DNA of 64,000 nt from Stieleria sedimenti (GTDB taxonomy: Bacteria; Planctomycetota; Planctomycetia; Pirellulales; Pirellulaceae): the NCBI RefSeq assembly GCF_025060895.1, contig NZ_JANZKV010000146.1, positions 54,395-118,394 of the forward strand, given 5' to 3'. Of the stretch, positions 56,562-64,000 are shown in pieces. The position numbers and the translations under genes were made by a program. The stretch's first letter is position 1; each line of letters opens with the position of its first letter. Below the pieces are notes generated by a model. That model did no database searches and was not told the origin of the DNA. It was given only the letters and a program-made list of their open reading frames with translations.

Positions 56562-58009
56562 GTGTTCAGACCTGCCAGCACGCGTTCGGCCGCTTGTTGT
56601 CCGCTGCGAATGCAGTGTGGAATGCCGACGCCGTGATAGGCGTTGCCGGCCAGTTCGAGACGCGGATGTTTGGCGGCAAGTTGTTCGATTCCTTTCACAC
56701 GCTGCGCGTGCCCGAGCACGCACTGCGGCATCGCGCGATGCCAACGCTTGATTCGTGAAAACAACGGCGGCTTGCTGACTTGCATCAACTGTCGAAGTTC
56801 GTTTTGCACGGTTTGCACCATCGTTTCATCGGACCACTGCATCACTTCCTCGCGACAGGCCCCGCCGAGAAACGCCCGCAACAAGACTTTGCCATCCGGT
56901 GCCCGACCGGCATACTTCACACTGCTGAAGGTGCAGGCCAGCACGGGCCGTTGTTCGACATGCGGCACGAGGAAGCCAAAATTGTCCAGCTCACCAGGAA
57001 ATGCGTCGCGATCGTAGGCCAGATTCACCACGACACATCCCGCGTACGGAATCTCGTTCAACGCTTTCGCGAGTTCTTGATCGGTAGTTTGCAAGACCGA
57101 AGCGGCGTGATGAGCGGGCACGGCCAGGATCACCGCCGCATACTCTTCGCGTCGCGTTTCGCCGGATTCGGTTTGTTTGATTTGCATCGCCCAACCGTTG
57201 TCACTGCGTGCCAGGGAGAGCACTTGATGGTTGGTGCAGATGTTGCATCGGCCCAACCCGGATGCCAACGCATCGATCGCGCTGCCCAAGCCGCGCTGCG
57301 GCGCGACAAACAAACTGTACTCGGGTCCGCCGGCGGCGGGATTTGGAGGCTTTGCTCCCGGTGCTGCCGCTCGTTGTGTTTTGGCACCCGCCCGCGCCGC
57401 CTTGATCAAACTCCCATACTTGGATTCCATCTCAACAAACTGCGGAAAGGTCGCGTTGATGCTCAGCTGTTCCGGGTCGCCCATGTAGATCCCGCCGGCG
57501 AGCGGTTGGACAAGGCGCTGGAATGCTTCACGGCCCAGTCGGCGGCAGGCGAAGGCTGCCAAGCTTTCATCGTCTGAAGCATGGCGTCTGGGAATCAAAC
57601 GTTCGGCGGCGAGTCGGACTTTACCGCGCCAGCTGAGAATCGGCGTCGTCACCATGGGCCAGATTCGCTGGGGCGCCATCACCGCCAAGCCGTCGGGCAA
57701 CCGTTCCAAACGCCCGCGACAGACCACGTCGACGCCATGGTGCAATGGATTGGTATTGATCAGCTGGTCACTCAGACCGACGTCGCGAAACAGGTTCACG
57801 GCCCATGGCATTCGGCTGAGAACACTATCGGGACCGAGTTCGATGCAAAAGCCGTCGGTCTGTTCGGTTTGCAAGACGCCGCCCAACCGGTCGTTCGCTT
57901 CAAACACGTTGATCTCAAGTGAAACGTCCGATCGACTCAACTGATGAGCGGCGGCCAGGCCGCTGATCCCCGCACCGACAATGGCGACGCGATGTTTGCT
58001 GTGGTTCAT
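56558..58009 (-). CDS. hemG: oxygen-dependent protoporphyrinogen/coproporphyrinogen oxidase
   Basis: 483 residues. FAD site VAIVGAGISGLAAAHQLSR and VFEANDRLGGVLQTE; family marks GFCIELGPDSVL, VQPLAGGIYMGDPEQLS and, at the end, LELAGNAYHGVGIPHCIRSG. It performs the six-electron oxidation to protoporphyrin IX (or of coproporphyrinogen in the alternative route). It sits between a radical SAM protein and an oxidoreductase, all linked by ATGA overlaps. Also called HemY in some schemes. Confidence 0.9.
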   Translation of the reverse strand: MNHSKHRVAIVGAGISGLAAAHQLSRSDVSLEINVFEANDRLGGVLQTEQTDGFCIELGPDSVLSRMPWAVNLFRDVGLSDQLINTNPLHHGVDVVCRGRLERLPDGLAVMAPQRIWPMVTTPILSWRGKVRLAAERLIPRRHASDDESLAAFACRRLGREAFQRLVQPLAGGIYMGDPEQLSINATFPQFVEMESKYGSLIKAARAGAKTQRAAAPGAKPPNPAAGGPEYSLFVAPQRGLGSAIDALASGLGRCNICTNHQVLSLARSDNGWAMQIKQTESGETRREEYAAVILAVPAHHAASVLQTTDQELAKALNEIPYAGCVVVNLAYDRDAFPGELDNFGFLVPHVEQRPVLACTFSSVKYAGRAPDGKVLLRAFLGGACREEVMQWSDETMVQTVQNELRQLMQVSKPPLFSRIKRWHRAMPQCVLGHAQRVKGIEQLAAKHPRLELAGNAYHGVGIPHCIRSGQQAAERVLAGLNT

Positions 58010-59103
58010 GAAAGGCTCGCCACGACGTCGGTTTCAATCGGCGAGTAGACACAATCCGGTTCGCTGGCCAGGGGGTCGCCGAAGACGGCGTAGGCGCGGG
58101 AGCGACTGCCCCCGCAGGCATCTCGATATTCGCACACGCCGCACTTGCCGCTGAATTGTTTCGGGTCGCGCAGCGAACGAAAGGTCGGATGGTTTTGATA
58201 AGTGTCGACCACGCTGTTGTCGGGAAAGCGTCCGCACTGCAGTGGCAGGAACCCGGCCGGATAGATTTCACCGGTGTGACTGACAAACATGATGCCCTTG
58301 CCGTCGCCGACGCCCAGTGGCGCACGCCGCCGTCGCCCCGGATGAGACGAGGCCAGCGGGTCGCCTCCCCGTTCCATCACGAAGCGTCGATAGTGTGGCG
58401 CTTCGGTCGTCTTGATCCCATAGGGTTGCCGTTGCGATTGCGTCCACAGTTTTTCGAAGACCTGCTCGTACTCGGCCGCCGAAATTCGCTCTTCCATGGT
58501 GCCGCGACCGACCGGAACCAGGAAAAAGACCGACCACATCATGATCTGTTGATCGGCGAAAAGTTCCGCCATGGCATCGATCTGGTGCACGTTGCGGCGC
58601 GTGATCGTCGTGTTGACTTGGACCGGCAGTTCCAACTCACGAGCATCGGCCAACATCCGCAGCGTCCGCTCAAAGCTGCCCTCCCAACCTCGAAACGCAT
58701 CGTGCGTCTCGGCGTCGCTGCCGTCCAGGCTGATGCCCAGCACACTGACGCCGGCATCGCGGGCCTGCTGCAGGGCTTGCCGCATGGCCAGTGGTGTCGC
58801 CGACGGGGTCAGCGCGATTTGCAGTCCCTTGTCGCGGGCGTGGCGAATCAATTCCAACAAATCGGGGCGTTTGAGCGGATCGCCGCCGGTGAACACAACG
58901 ACCGGCGGGCGAGGAAAGCTCGCGACCTGGTCCAGCAACGCCCGTGACTGCGCCGGTGTCAGCTGATGTCGGTCGGCGATCGGTTGCGCAGAGGCTCGGC
59001 AATGTTGGCAGGCCAGATCGCACGCCTGCGTCACTTCATAATAAAACATCAGTGGGGCGCTGCCGAAATCGACTTGCCCGTAGTCAGCATTTGGATGGGG
59101 CAT
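58006..59103 (-). CDS. radical SAM/SPASM-type protein (TIGR04053-like, heme-associated)
   Basis: 365 residues. The radical SAM cluster motif is CDLACQHCRA (Cys at about 28, 32 and 35), followed by VVVFTGGDPLKRPDLLELIR and SVLGISLDGSDAETHDAFRG. Near the C-terminus a Cys set GKCGVCEYRDACGG plus a later Cys (EPDCVYSP) forms an auxiliary cluster region. Similar proteins act in haem or haem d1 pathways (NirJ, AhbD) or peptide maturation. Its stop overlaps the hemG start, which favours a porphyrin-related task. It is first in a four-gene operon. Confidence 0.85.
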   Translation of the reverse strand: MPHPNADYGQVDFGSAPLMFYYEVTQACDLACQHCRASAQPIADRHQLTPAQSRALLDQVASFPRPPVVVFTGGDPLKRPDLLELIRHARDKGLQIALTPSATPLAMRQALQQARDAGVSVLGISLDGSDAETHDAFRGWEGSFERTLRMLADARELELPVQVNTTITRRNVHQIDAMAELFADQQIMMWSVFFLVPVGRGTMEERISAAEYEQVFEKLWTQSQRQPYGIKTTEAPHYRRFVMERGGDPLASSHPGRRRRAPLGVGDGKGIMFVSHTGEIYPAGFLPLQCGRFPDNSVVDTYQNHPTFRSLRDPKQFSGKCGVCEYRDACGGSRSRAYAVFGDPLASEPDCVYSPIETDVVASLS

Positions 59104-59212
59104 GAAAGTGGCAATTTGCTAAAAGTGATCTGCCAAGATTCCGATTCGCATCGTGTCGTCTTCGTGACTGGAAAGCCGTTGGGACGCCAGAACCGGAAGG
59201 GAGAGAGAGTTG

Positions 59213-59273
59213 GTCAAAAAATGGGGTGGTCAGAAAATGGGGTGTCAAAAGATGGGGTGTCAAAAGATGGGGT
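59213..59273. repeat. four tandem copies of a 15-16 bp unit
   Basis: Units of the form GTCAAAA(A/G)ATGGGGT follow each other at 59213, 59229, 59244 and 59259, the last two identical. The array lies in the 236-base gap between the radical SAM operon start and the end of the Gfo/Idh gene. No coding role is evident. Confidence 0.85.
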
Positions 59274-59339
59274 GCTTGGTGGAGTGTGACGTGACGGGGG
59301 GGCTCGCGTCGCACGCGAGCCCTTGCGTTTGGCGTGGGG

Positions 59340-60701
59340 CTAGAGCTCGACCCACTCGCCGGCTTCGGGCGGCGGGAAGAAGCCGTTTTCGTCGGCTTTG
59401 ACCGGCGGCGGGCTGTCTTCGGTCAGATCATCCAGGTAGTCGCAGAATTGGAAATTGGACTCGGTGACTTCGTCCCACGTCACGGTTCGATTCAAGTGTG
59501 CCGCCGCTCGGCCCATCAGTGAAGCAAAATCGGCGTAGACCGCCCGCTTGCCTTCGTTGTGGGGGAGGTCGTTGCGGATACTGTGAATGAAGTCGATCCA
59601 TTCGTAGTCCCAGGGATTTTCGGCATCCGGTGTCGGCGTCCACTCGATGTTGTCTTTGGCGATCCGATGGTCCTTGAACATGTGGACGGTCGCCTTGTGG
59701 ACGTTGCCGGAAAACTGCCCCGCTTTCTTGCTGCAATGAACGTAGGTGGCGAAGTCGTTGTCGCCGTTCTTGGCCCGACGGAAGCCGCAGAATGCTTTCT
59801 TGCCGTTGGGGAACGTGTACTCCATCGAATAGATGTCGTTATTCTGGCCGCGATCTTGACTATTGACTTCGCGACCACCCATCCCGTGACAGCTGGTGGG
59901 CCAATCGTCCATCAACCAACAGCATTCGTCGATCTGGTGAATCAAGTTGTCGACCATGTGTCCGGAGCCGACCCACATCAGTTGGGCCTTGCCGAACTTG
60001 AGTTGTTCGCCGAATAGGTTGGACTTGTCACGTTGGTCGCCCAGCCACCGCCGTCCGGTCAGCCGGTTCGCCCGGATGTAGGACAGCTCGCCCATTTCGC
60101 CGCTGGCGATTTTGTCGATCAAGGCGGCGCGTGCCGGCGAGTGTCGGCATTGCAAACCGGCCGCGATCTTGACGCCGTTTTGTTCGGCCAGTTCAGCCGC
60201 CTTGAGCATCCGGCGCAGGCCCACCGGGTCCGGCGAGAATGGTTTTTCCATGAAGACGTTGATGCCTTTTTGGACGGCATATTCGACGTGTACCGGGCGG
60301 ATGTAGGCCCGCGTCGTGCACATCGCGACGTCGCCGGGGCGCAGCGCATCGATCGCGGCCTTGTACGCCTGGAACCCGAGAAACTGTCGGTCCTTGGAGA
60401 CATTGATGCCGTCGGGGAATTTTCTCGCCAGCGGTTTGAGCGAGTTTTGGATCTTGCTCGCCTCCAAATCCGCAACGGCGTACAGTTCGATCGGTCCCTG
60501 GTTGCTGGTGTTGAGCGCGTTGACGACCGCTCCATTGCCGCGTCCGCCACAGCCGATCAATGCTAAGCGGATCGTGTTGTTTTCACCCGCGTGGACCGCC
60601 GGAATGGTCTGCCCGAGGATCGTCGCGCCGACCGCCGCGGCACCGGATCGTTGAATGAATTGGCGACGGGACGTTTCGGAGGAGGTTTGGGGTTGGGCCA
60701 T
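59340..60701 (-). CDS. Gfo/Idh/MocA family oxidoreductase, Tat-exported
   Basis: 453 residues. The twin-arginine signal TSRRQFIQRSGAAAVGATIL opens the protein. The Rossmann dinucleotide site is LALIGCGGRGNGAVVNAL, and VFMEKPFSPDPVGLRRMLKA carries the EKP catalytic Lys. The C-terminal substrate domain and end (SNFQFCDYLDDLTEDSPPPV) follow the planctomycete pattern. Members oxidise or reduce sugars and polyols with NAD(P); exported ones are thought to act on sugars in the periplasm with a tightly bound cofactor. Lone gene, leftward. Confidence 0.92.
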   Translation of the reverse strand: MAQPQTSSETSRRQFIQRSGAAAVGATILGQTIPAVHAGENNTIRLALIGCGGRGNGAVVNALNTSNQGPIELYAVADLEASKIQNSLKPLARKFPDGINVSKDRQFLGFQAYKAAIDALRPGDVAMCTTRAYIRPVHVEYAVQKGINVFMEKPFSPDPVGLRRMLKAAELAEQNGVKIAAGLQCRHSPARAALIDKIASGEMGELSYIRANRLTGRRWLGDQRDKSNLFGEQLKFGKAQLMWVGSGHMVDNLIHQIDECCWLMDDWPTSCHGMGGREVNSQDRGQNNDIYSMEYTFPNGKKAFCGFRRAKNGDNDFATYVHCSKKAGQFSGNVHKATVHMFKDHRIAKDNIEWTPTPDAENPWDYEWIDFIHSIRNDLPHNEGKRAVYADFASLMGRAAAHLNRTVTWDEVTESNFQFCDYLDDLTEDSPPPVKADENGFFPPPEAGEWVEL

Positions 60702-61066
60702 GGTTAACTCCTAACCATCAAGTGGGGATCGGGGTGGGCAGCGGGCGTGTCAACGCCGCCAGACGAACAAGCCGGGCACGAGCACGCCGGATTCGAAGGT
60801 GAAAGCCGGTCAAAGGATGCAAATGGCGTTCCATGAGGCTTGGTCTGGCCAACCGAAATGTCACCATCGAGAAACCGTGACGCATGCGTCAGACGGTGAA
60901 TCGGCGATTTTCAGCGGGCTTACGATGTGTGGAAGATCACCGGCGTCGCTGCGACATGACGCACATGTCGGGGCCTGAGCAGATGCTCCAAACCGCGCGC
61001 CTGTGCGAAACACCGCATGTGATGGGAGCCGACGACATGTTGCCACGTGCTTTGGCACTGCAGGTC
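60702..61066. other. intergenic region between divergent Gfo/Idh and symporter genes
   Basis: No gene is supported. It includes the 14-bp perfect palindrome at 60878-60891 and then runs into the nested repeats at 61067. Divergent promoters are expected here, but none could be fixed by eye. Confidence 0.5.
60878..60891. promoter_or_regulatory. 14-bp perfect palindrome, possible operator
   Basis: TGACGCATGCGTCA is its own reverse complement and stands 177 bases upstream of the Gfo/Idh start, inside the divergent intergenic region. Size and symmetry suit a dimeric repressor site. No cognate regulator gene is adjacent. Confidence 0.35.
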
Positions 61067-61257
61067 TTAGCGGAACGGCGCGAGCGGGCTGTCGATTTTG
61101 TGAGCCGCGACGCGTAAGCGGCCGGGCACAGCGACGTTGCCCGAGGCCTTACGGCCAGCGGCTCACCATTGACTCAGCAGATCCCGACTAAATCGACAGG
61201 CCGCGAGCCGTCCGGTGTCGGCTTGACAGCCTCGGAGGGCTCGCGCCCTACCGCTAA
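61067..61257. repeat. second copy of the TTAGCGG...CCGCTAA palindromic element, interrupted
   Basis: The left end TTAGCGGAACGGCGCGAGC (61067-61085) and the right end (61202-61257, closing with ACCGCTAA) match the element at 43317-43394. A 116-bp sequence lies between them. Excising that insert together with one CGCGAGC copy restores an uninterrupted element. Confidence 0.8.
61086..61201. mobile_element. 116-bp MITE-like insert with terminal inverted repeats
   Basis: The insert has perfect 10-bp terminal repeats CTGTCGATTT / AAATCGACAG and is flanked by a 7-bp duplication CGCGAGC (61079-61085 and 61202-61208), as left by transposition. Inside are further inverted arms, for example TGAGCCGC (61101-61108) with GCGGCTCA (61158-61165). 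It has no coding capacity, so a transposase in trans would be needed. The same terminus appears again at the window's right edge. Confidence 0.75.
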
Positions 61258-61544
61258 CCAACAACACCCCGCGGTGATGTCAAGCTGGGTCGCGCTGGTC
61301 GTCGGCGTCAAACCGCTGACGGCTTTCGCGACGTTTGGCTGAGATTCCCTCTCGCGGAGCCAGCGACGGGCAGATCAGATCGCTACATTGTGACCTGCCA
61401 GCATGCTTGTCACGTTGGACCGGTCGCATCAGACAATCGGGCGATGCGGCGAGAAGACGCCACCGGGCGCACGCTCGTGGCACGCTCCCGATCACTCTCT
61501 CCTTCGGACTCATTCACGCCTTTCGGGCAATCAGGGACAATCTT

Positions 61545-63179
61545 GTGTATTTGGTCACTCTTCTCTCGTTCCTTTTTTTCACGGGACTTGTGGGCCTGTG
61601 TACGTGGTGGATCACTCGCAAAGACGATCACGGCAGCAGCACCGGTTACTTTTTGGGGGGGCGTTCGCTGACGTTTCCGCTGATCGCAGGCTCTCTGCTG
61701 CTGACGAATCTTTCCACCGAACAAATGGTCGGGCTCAACGGAGCGGCGTTCACCGACGGACTGTGCGTGATGGTCTGGGAGGTCGTCTGTGTGGTGGCGT
61801 TGGTGTTCATGGCTTGGTTCTTTCTGCCGCGGTTTCTGCGAAGTGGCGTTGCCACGGTCCCGCAGTACCTGGAGATCCGTTTTGATCATCAAACCCAAGT
61901 GATCACCAACCTGATTTTCCTGGTGGCCTACGTCGGCATCTTGTTGCCCATTATCCTCTACACCGGTGCGACGGGGATGGTCGGCATTTTGGATGTGCCT
62001 TCGATGCTGGGCAGTCTGCCCGAACGCGTTGGAATGGAACCGGGCACCCTGGCGCTGTGGTTGATCGTTTGGGCGGTGGGGTTGATCGGTTCGGTGTACG
62101 CCTTGTTCGGCGGGCTCCGCACCGTCGCGGTTTCCGACACGATCAACGGCGTCGGGCTGTTGGTCGGCGGCTTCATGATCACCGGGTTTGCGCTCGCGCA
62201 ACTCGGAGGCGACGGGGGGATCTCCGAGGGCGCAAGTTTGCTGGTGGAACAACAACGCGATCGATTCAATTCGGTCGGCGGCGAAAACAGTTCGGTACCG
62301 TTCGGCACAATTTTTAGCGGCATCTTTTTGCTGAATTTGTTTTACTGGACCACCAATCAGCAAATCATCCAGCGGACCTTCGGTGCCAGCAGCTTGGCCG
62401 AAGGTCAAAAAGGCGTCTTGTTGACCGGCGCGCTGAAACTGCTTGGGCCGCTGTACTTGGTCATCCCCGGCATGCTGGCGTACAGTTTGTTTGCCGGCGA
62501 TGACATCAAGGCCGATCAGGCCTATGGCATGTTGGTCAACAAAGTGCTTCCCGCCCCGCTGACGGGCTTTTTTGCGGCCGCAATGATCGGGGCGATTCTG
62601 TCCAGCTTCAACTCGGCGCTCAACAGTTCCTGCACGCTGTTCAGTCTGGGACTTTTTAAGAACGTGATCAAGAAGGATGCCAGCGAACAGACTGTCGTCC
62701 GGTCGGGAAAAATCTTTGGATGGATCGTCGCGGTGGTCGCCATGTCGATCGCTCCGTTGCTGGCCAACACGACCAGCATCTTTGGCTACCTGCAAAAGAT
62801 GAACGGCATGTACTTCATCCCCATCTTCGCGGTGGTGTTGATCGGCATGCTGACCAAGCGGGTCCCGCCGTTGGCGGCAAAGGTCGCGTTGATTGCCGGG
62901 TTTTCCGTCATCGCCATCGGCTACTTTGTGCATCCCTTCGACATCATTGTCGCCTCCCTGCACGAGTACCATTTCCTGGGAATCGTCTTCGCCTGGTTGC
63001 TGATTCTGATGCTGGTGATCGGCGAAATCAAACCGCGCGAGACGGAGTTTGTGCAGCAGGATGTCGGCGCGGTGGACATGACGGCGTGGCGATTTGCCAA
63101 ACCCGTCGGTTTGCTGCTGATCGCGATCGTGTTTGCCATTTACATCACGATGGCTGATTTCTCAGTGCTCGTGCAATGA
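61545..63179 (+). CDS. sodium:solute symporter, SSS family (YidK-like)
   Basis: 544 residues from GTG 61545, selected because AGGGA lies 7 bases upstream and the first membrane helix ([20 protein letters not shown]) starts at once; the frame runs on to 61335 with non-membrane residues. About 13-14 membrane helices. [20 protein letters not shown] and [20 protein letters not shown] match the YidK/sugar branch of SSS transporters, and [20 protein letters not shown] is the sodium-site helix region. It imports a sugar or similar solute with Na+. Substrate unknown; the divergent Gfo/Idh gene suggests a sugar. Confidence 0.88.
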   Translation: MYLVTLLSFLFFTGLVGLCTWWITRKDDHGSSTGYFLGGRSLTFPLIAGSLLLTNLSTEQMVGLNGAAFTDGLCVMVWEVVCVVALVFMAWFFLPRFLRSGVATVPQYLEIRFDHQTQVITNLIFLVAYVGILLPIILYTGATGMVGILDVPSMLGSLPERVGMEPGTLALWLIVWAVGLIGSVYALFGGLRTVAVSDTINGVGLLVGGFMITGFALAQLGGDGGISEGASLLVEQQRDRFNSVGGENSSVPFGTIFSGIFLLNLFYWTTNQQIIQRTFGASSLAEGQKGVLLTGALKLLGPLYLVIPGMLAYSLFAGDDIKADQAYGMLVNKVLPAPLTGFFAAAMIGAILSSFNSALNSSCTLFSLGLFKNVIKKDASEQTVVRSGKIFGWIVAVVAMSIAPLLANTTSIFGYLQKMNGMYFIPIFAVVLIGMLTKRVPPLAAKVALIAGFSVIAIGYFVHPFDIIVASLHEYHFLGIVFAWLLILMLVIGEIKPRETEFVQQDVGAVDMTAWRFAKPVGLLLIAIVFAIYITMADFSVLVQ

Positions 63180-63239
63180 TCTGAATTGTCGACCCTTCCG
63201 CTGTGGCGGCGCGTCACGGCGGCCGAGATGGATGCGACT

Positions 63240-63254
63240 TGGCACGCAAATTGC
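63240..63254 (+). promoter_or_regulatory. sigma-54 promoter of the P-II gene
   Basis: TGGCAC-N5-TTGC with GG at 63241-63242 and GC at 63253-63254, exactly 10 bases between, fits the -24/-12 consensus. Transcription would start near 63266, about 40 bases before the ATG. Sigma-54/NtrC control of P-II genes is classical for nitrogen limitation. Confidence 0.8.
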
Positions 63255-63305
63255 CTCATCGATGCAGAGAACTGAATCTTGTCCCCTTCCCGGAGGAACT
63301 CTGCG

Positions 63306-63644
63306 ATGAAAATTGTTAGTGCGATCATCAACCCCTTGAAATTGGATGCGGTCAGGGATGCCCTGGCCGAGATCGGTGCCAAAGGAGTGACGGTAACCGA
63401 GGTGAAGGGCTATGGACACCAACGAGGGCATACGGAGATGTATCGGGGCGCGGTCGTGGACGTGAAGTTCAACCCGAAGGTCAAGCTGGAGGTGGCGATC
63501 GAAGACGCATTGGTCGACCCGGTCATCGAGGCGATTTCCAAGGTTGCCAAGACGGGACACATCGGCGCCGGCAAGATCTTTGTCACGCCCCTCGAACGCG
63601 TCGTGCGAATCCGCACCGACGAAACCGGAGAAGCAGCCCTTTGA
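63306..63644 (+). CDS. P-II family nitrogen regulatory protein lacking Tyr51
   Basis: 112 residues from ATG 63306 with GGAGG 8 bases upstream. Conserved: MKIVSAIINPLKLDAVRDAL, VTVTEVKGYGHQRGHTEMYR (T-loop base), VAKTGHIGAGKIFV and the end RVVRIRTDETGEAAL. It should bind ATP/ADP and 2-oxoglutarate and control ammonium transport or glutamine synthesis. In the T-loop, the residues after YRGA are VVDV instead of EYxV, so position 51 is Val, not the Tyr that GlnD uridylylates; position 49 is Ala, not Ser. No amtB or glnA follows in view. GlnK or GlnB cannot be told apart. Confidence 0.9.
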   Translation: MKIVSAIINPLKLDAVRDALAEIGAKGVTVTEVKGYGHQRGHTEMYRGAVVDVKFNPKVKLEVAIEDALVDPVIEAISKVAKTGHIGAGKIFVTPLERVVRIRTDETGEAAL

Positions 63645-64000
63645 CCCAGGTCAACGTCTGACCGACACCAGGCAACGCAGTGAGGCGGACTGCGGTTGCC
63701 GCCGTCCGATCCGGGTCTGAGGAAAAACATTCGTTGAGTACGCCCGATCGAGCCCACCCTCTGTGAAGCAAGTTTGCGATCAGAAATGTGCCAATCCGCG
63801 CGCTAGCAAGCCCGTTCAATCGCTCAACGCACACCTGCATTCCGGACGCGACGATCCGCAGAGAATCTCTTCGACTTTGGCATTCAAGGAGCGAGCGGAA
63901 CGGCGCGATTTTATCAGCCGTTTGGCGCCAGCCTTTACGGGCCCTGGTGTGTTTTCATCGCGCTACAGGCCCGTACGCTCGCCGGCTGTCGATTTAGTCG
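63645..64000. repeat. repeat-rich terminal gap with partial copy of the MITE-like element
   Basis: No gene is supported. From about 63895 the sequence GAGCGGAACGGCGCG and the imperfect arms TTTACGGGCCCTG / CAGGCCCGTACG resemble the palindromic repeat class. CTGTCGATTTAGTCG at 63986-64000 matches the right terminus of the insert at 61086-61201 in reverse orientation, cut by the window edge. Confidence 0.6.

Noticed and set aside
61410..62972. 520-codon leftward open frame over the symporter
   Set aside because: The product is highly charged Gln/His/Asp-rich text complementary to membrane codons; the symporter is clearly the real gene.

Overview
The window reads as chromosome of a marine-type planctomycete (Pirellulales, Rhodopirellula/Rubripirellula-like). 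The case rests on family content: a paired DUF1549/DUF1553 and DUF1501 cassette, a 6797-residue secreted giant with an N-terminal LEPRRLLA motif and a C-terminal dockerin-like repeat, Tat-exported Gfo/Idh/MocA and molybdo-oxidoreductase proteins, and many short palindromic intergenic repeats. No taxonomic search was possible, so this is an inference.

Layout. 1-7.4 kb: a leftward operon for a pentose-like sugar (dehydrogenase, RbsD pyranase, RbsB, DUF2291, RbsA, RbsC, DUF1593 hydrolase), with a divergent AraC regulator at 7.5-8.4 kb. 8.8-10.4 kb: two small secreted proteins of unknown function in tandem. 10.4-16.7 kb: an eroded stretch holding at least three gene remnants (HEAT-like, GH10 xylanase, CIA30) around a polysaccharide-export lipoprotein and an AsmA-like protein. 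16.9-37.3 kb: one 20.4-kb gene for a giant RTX-repeat surface protein. 38.4-45.0 kb: a complete NAD-linked [NiFe] hydrogenase operon (hoxEFUYH), its maturation protease, hypA and hypB; hypCDEF are not here. 45.2-53.8 kb: pdxH, the DUF1549/DUF1501/pre-peptidase trio, an OmpH/Skp-like protein and an FHA-GGDEF protein. 54.0-59.1 kb: a leftward, translationally coupled operon of a radical SAM protein, HemG, and the [2Fe-2S] and Mo subunits of an oxidoreductase. 59.3-64 kb: a Gfo/Idh/MocA oxidoreductase, a YidK-like sodium symporter, and a P-II protein behind a textbook sigma-54 promoter.

Most notable observations: the giant gene with degenerate metzincin modules; a 116-bp inverted-repeat element inserted, with a 7-bp target duplication, inside another palindromic repeat; the P-II protein lacking the uridylylation Tyr51; the heme/molybdo operon; and recurrent 15-bp in-frame tandem duplications in several unrelated genes. 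I saw no tRNA, rRNA, CRISPR array or complete transposase gene.
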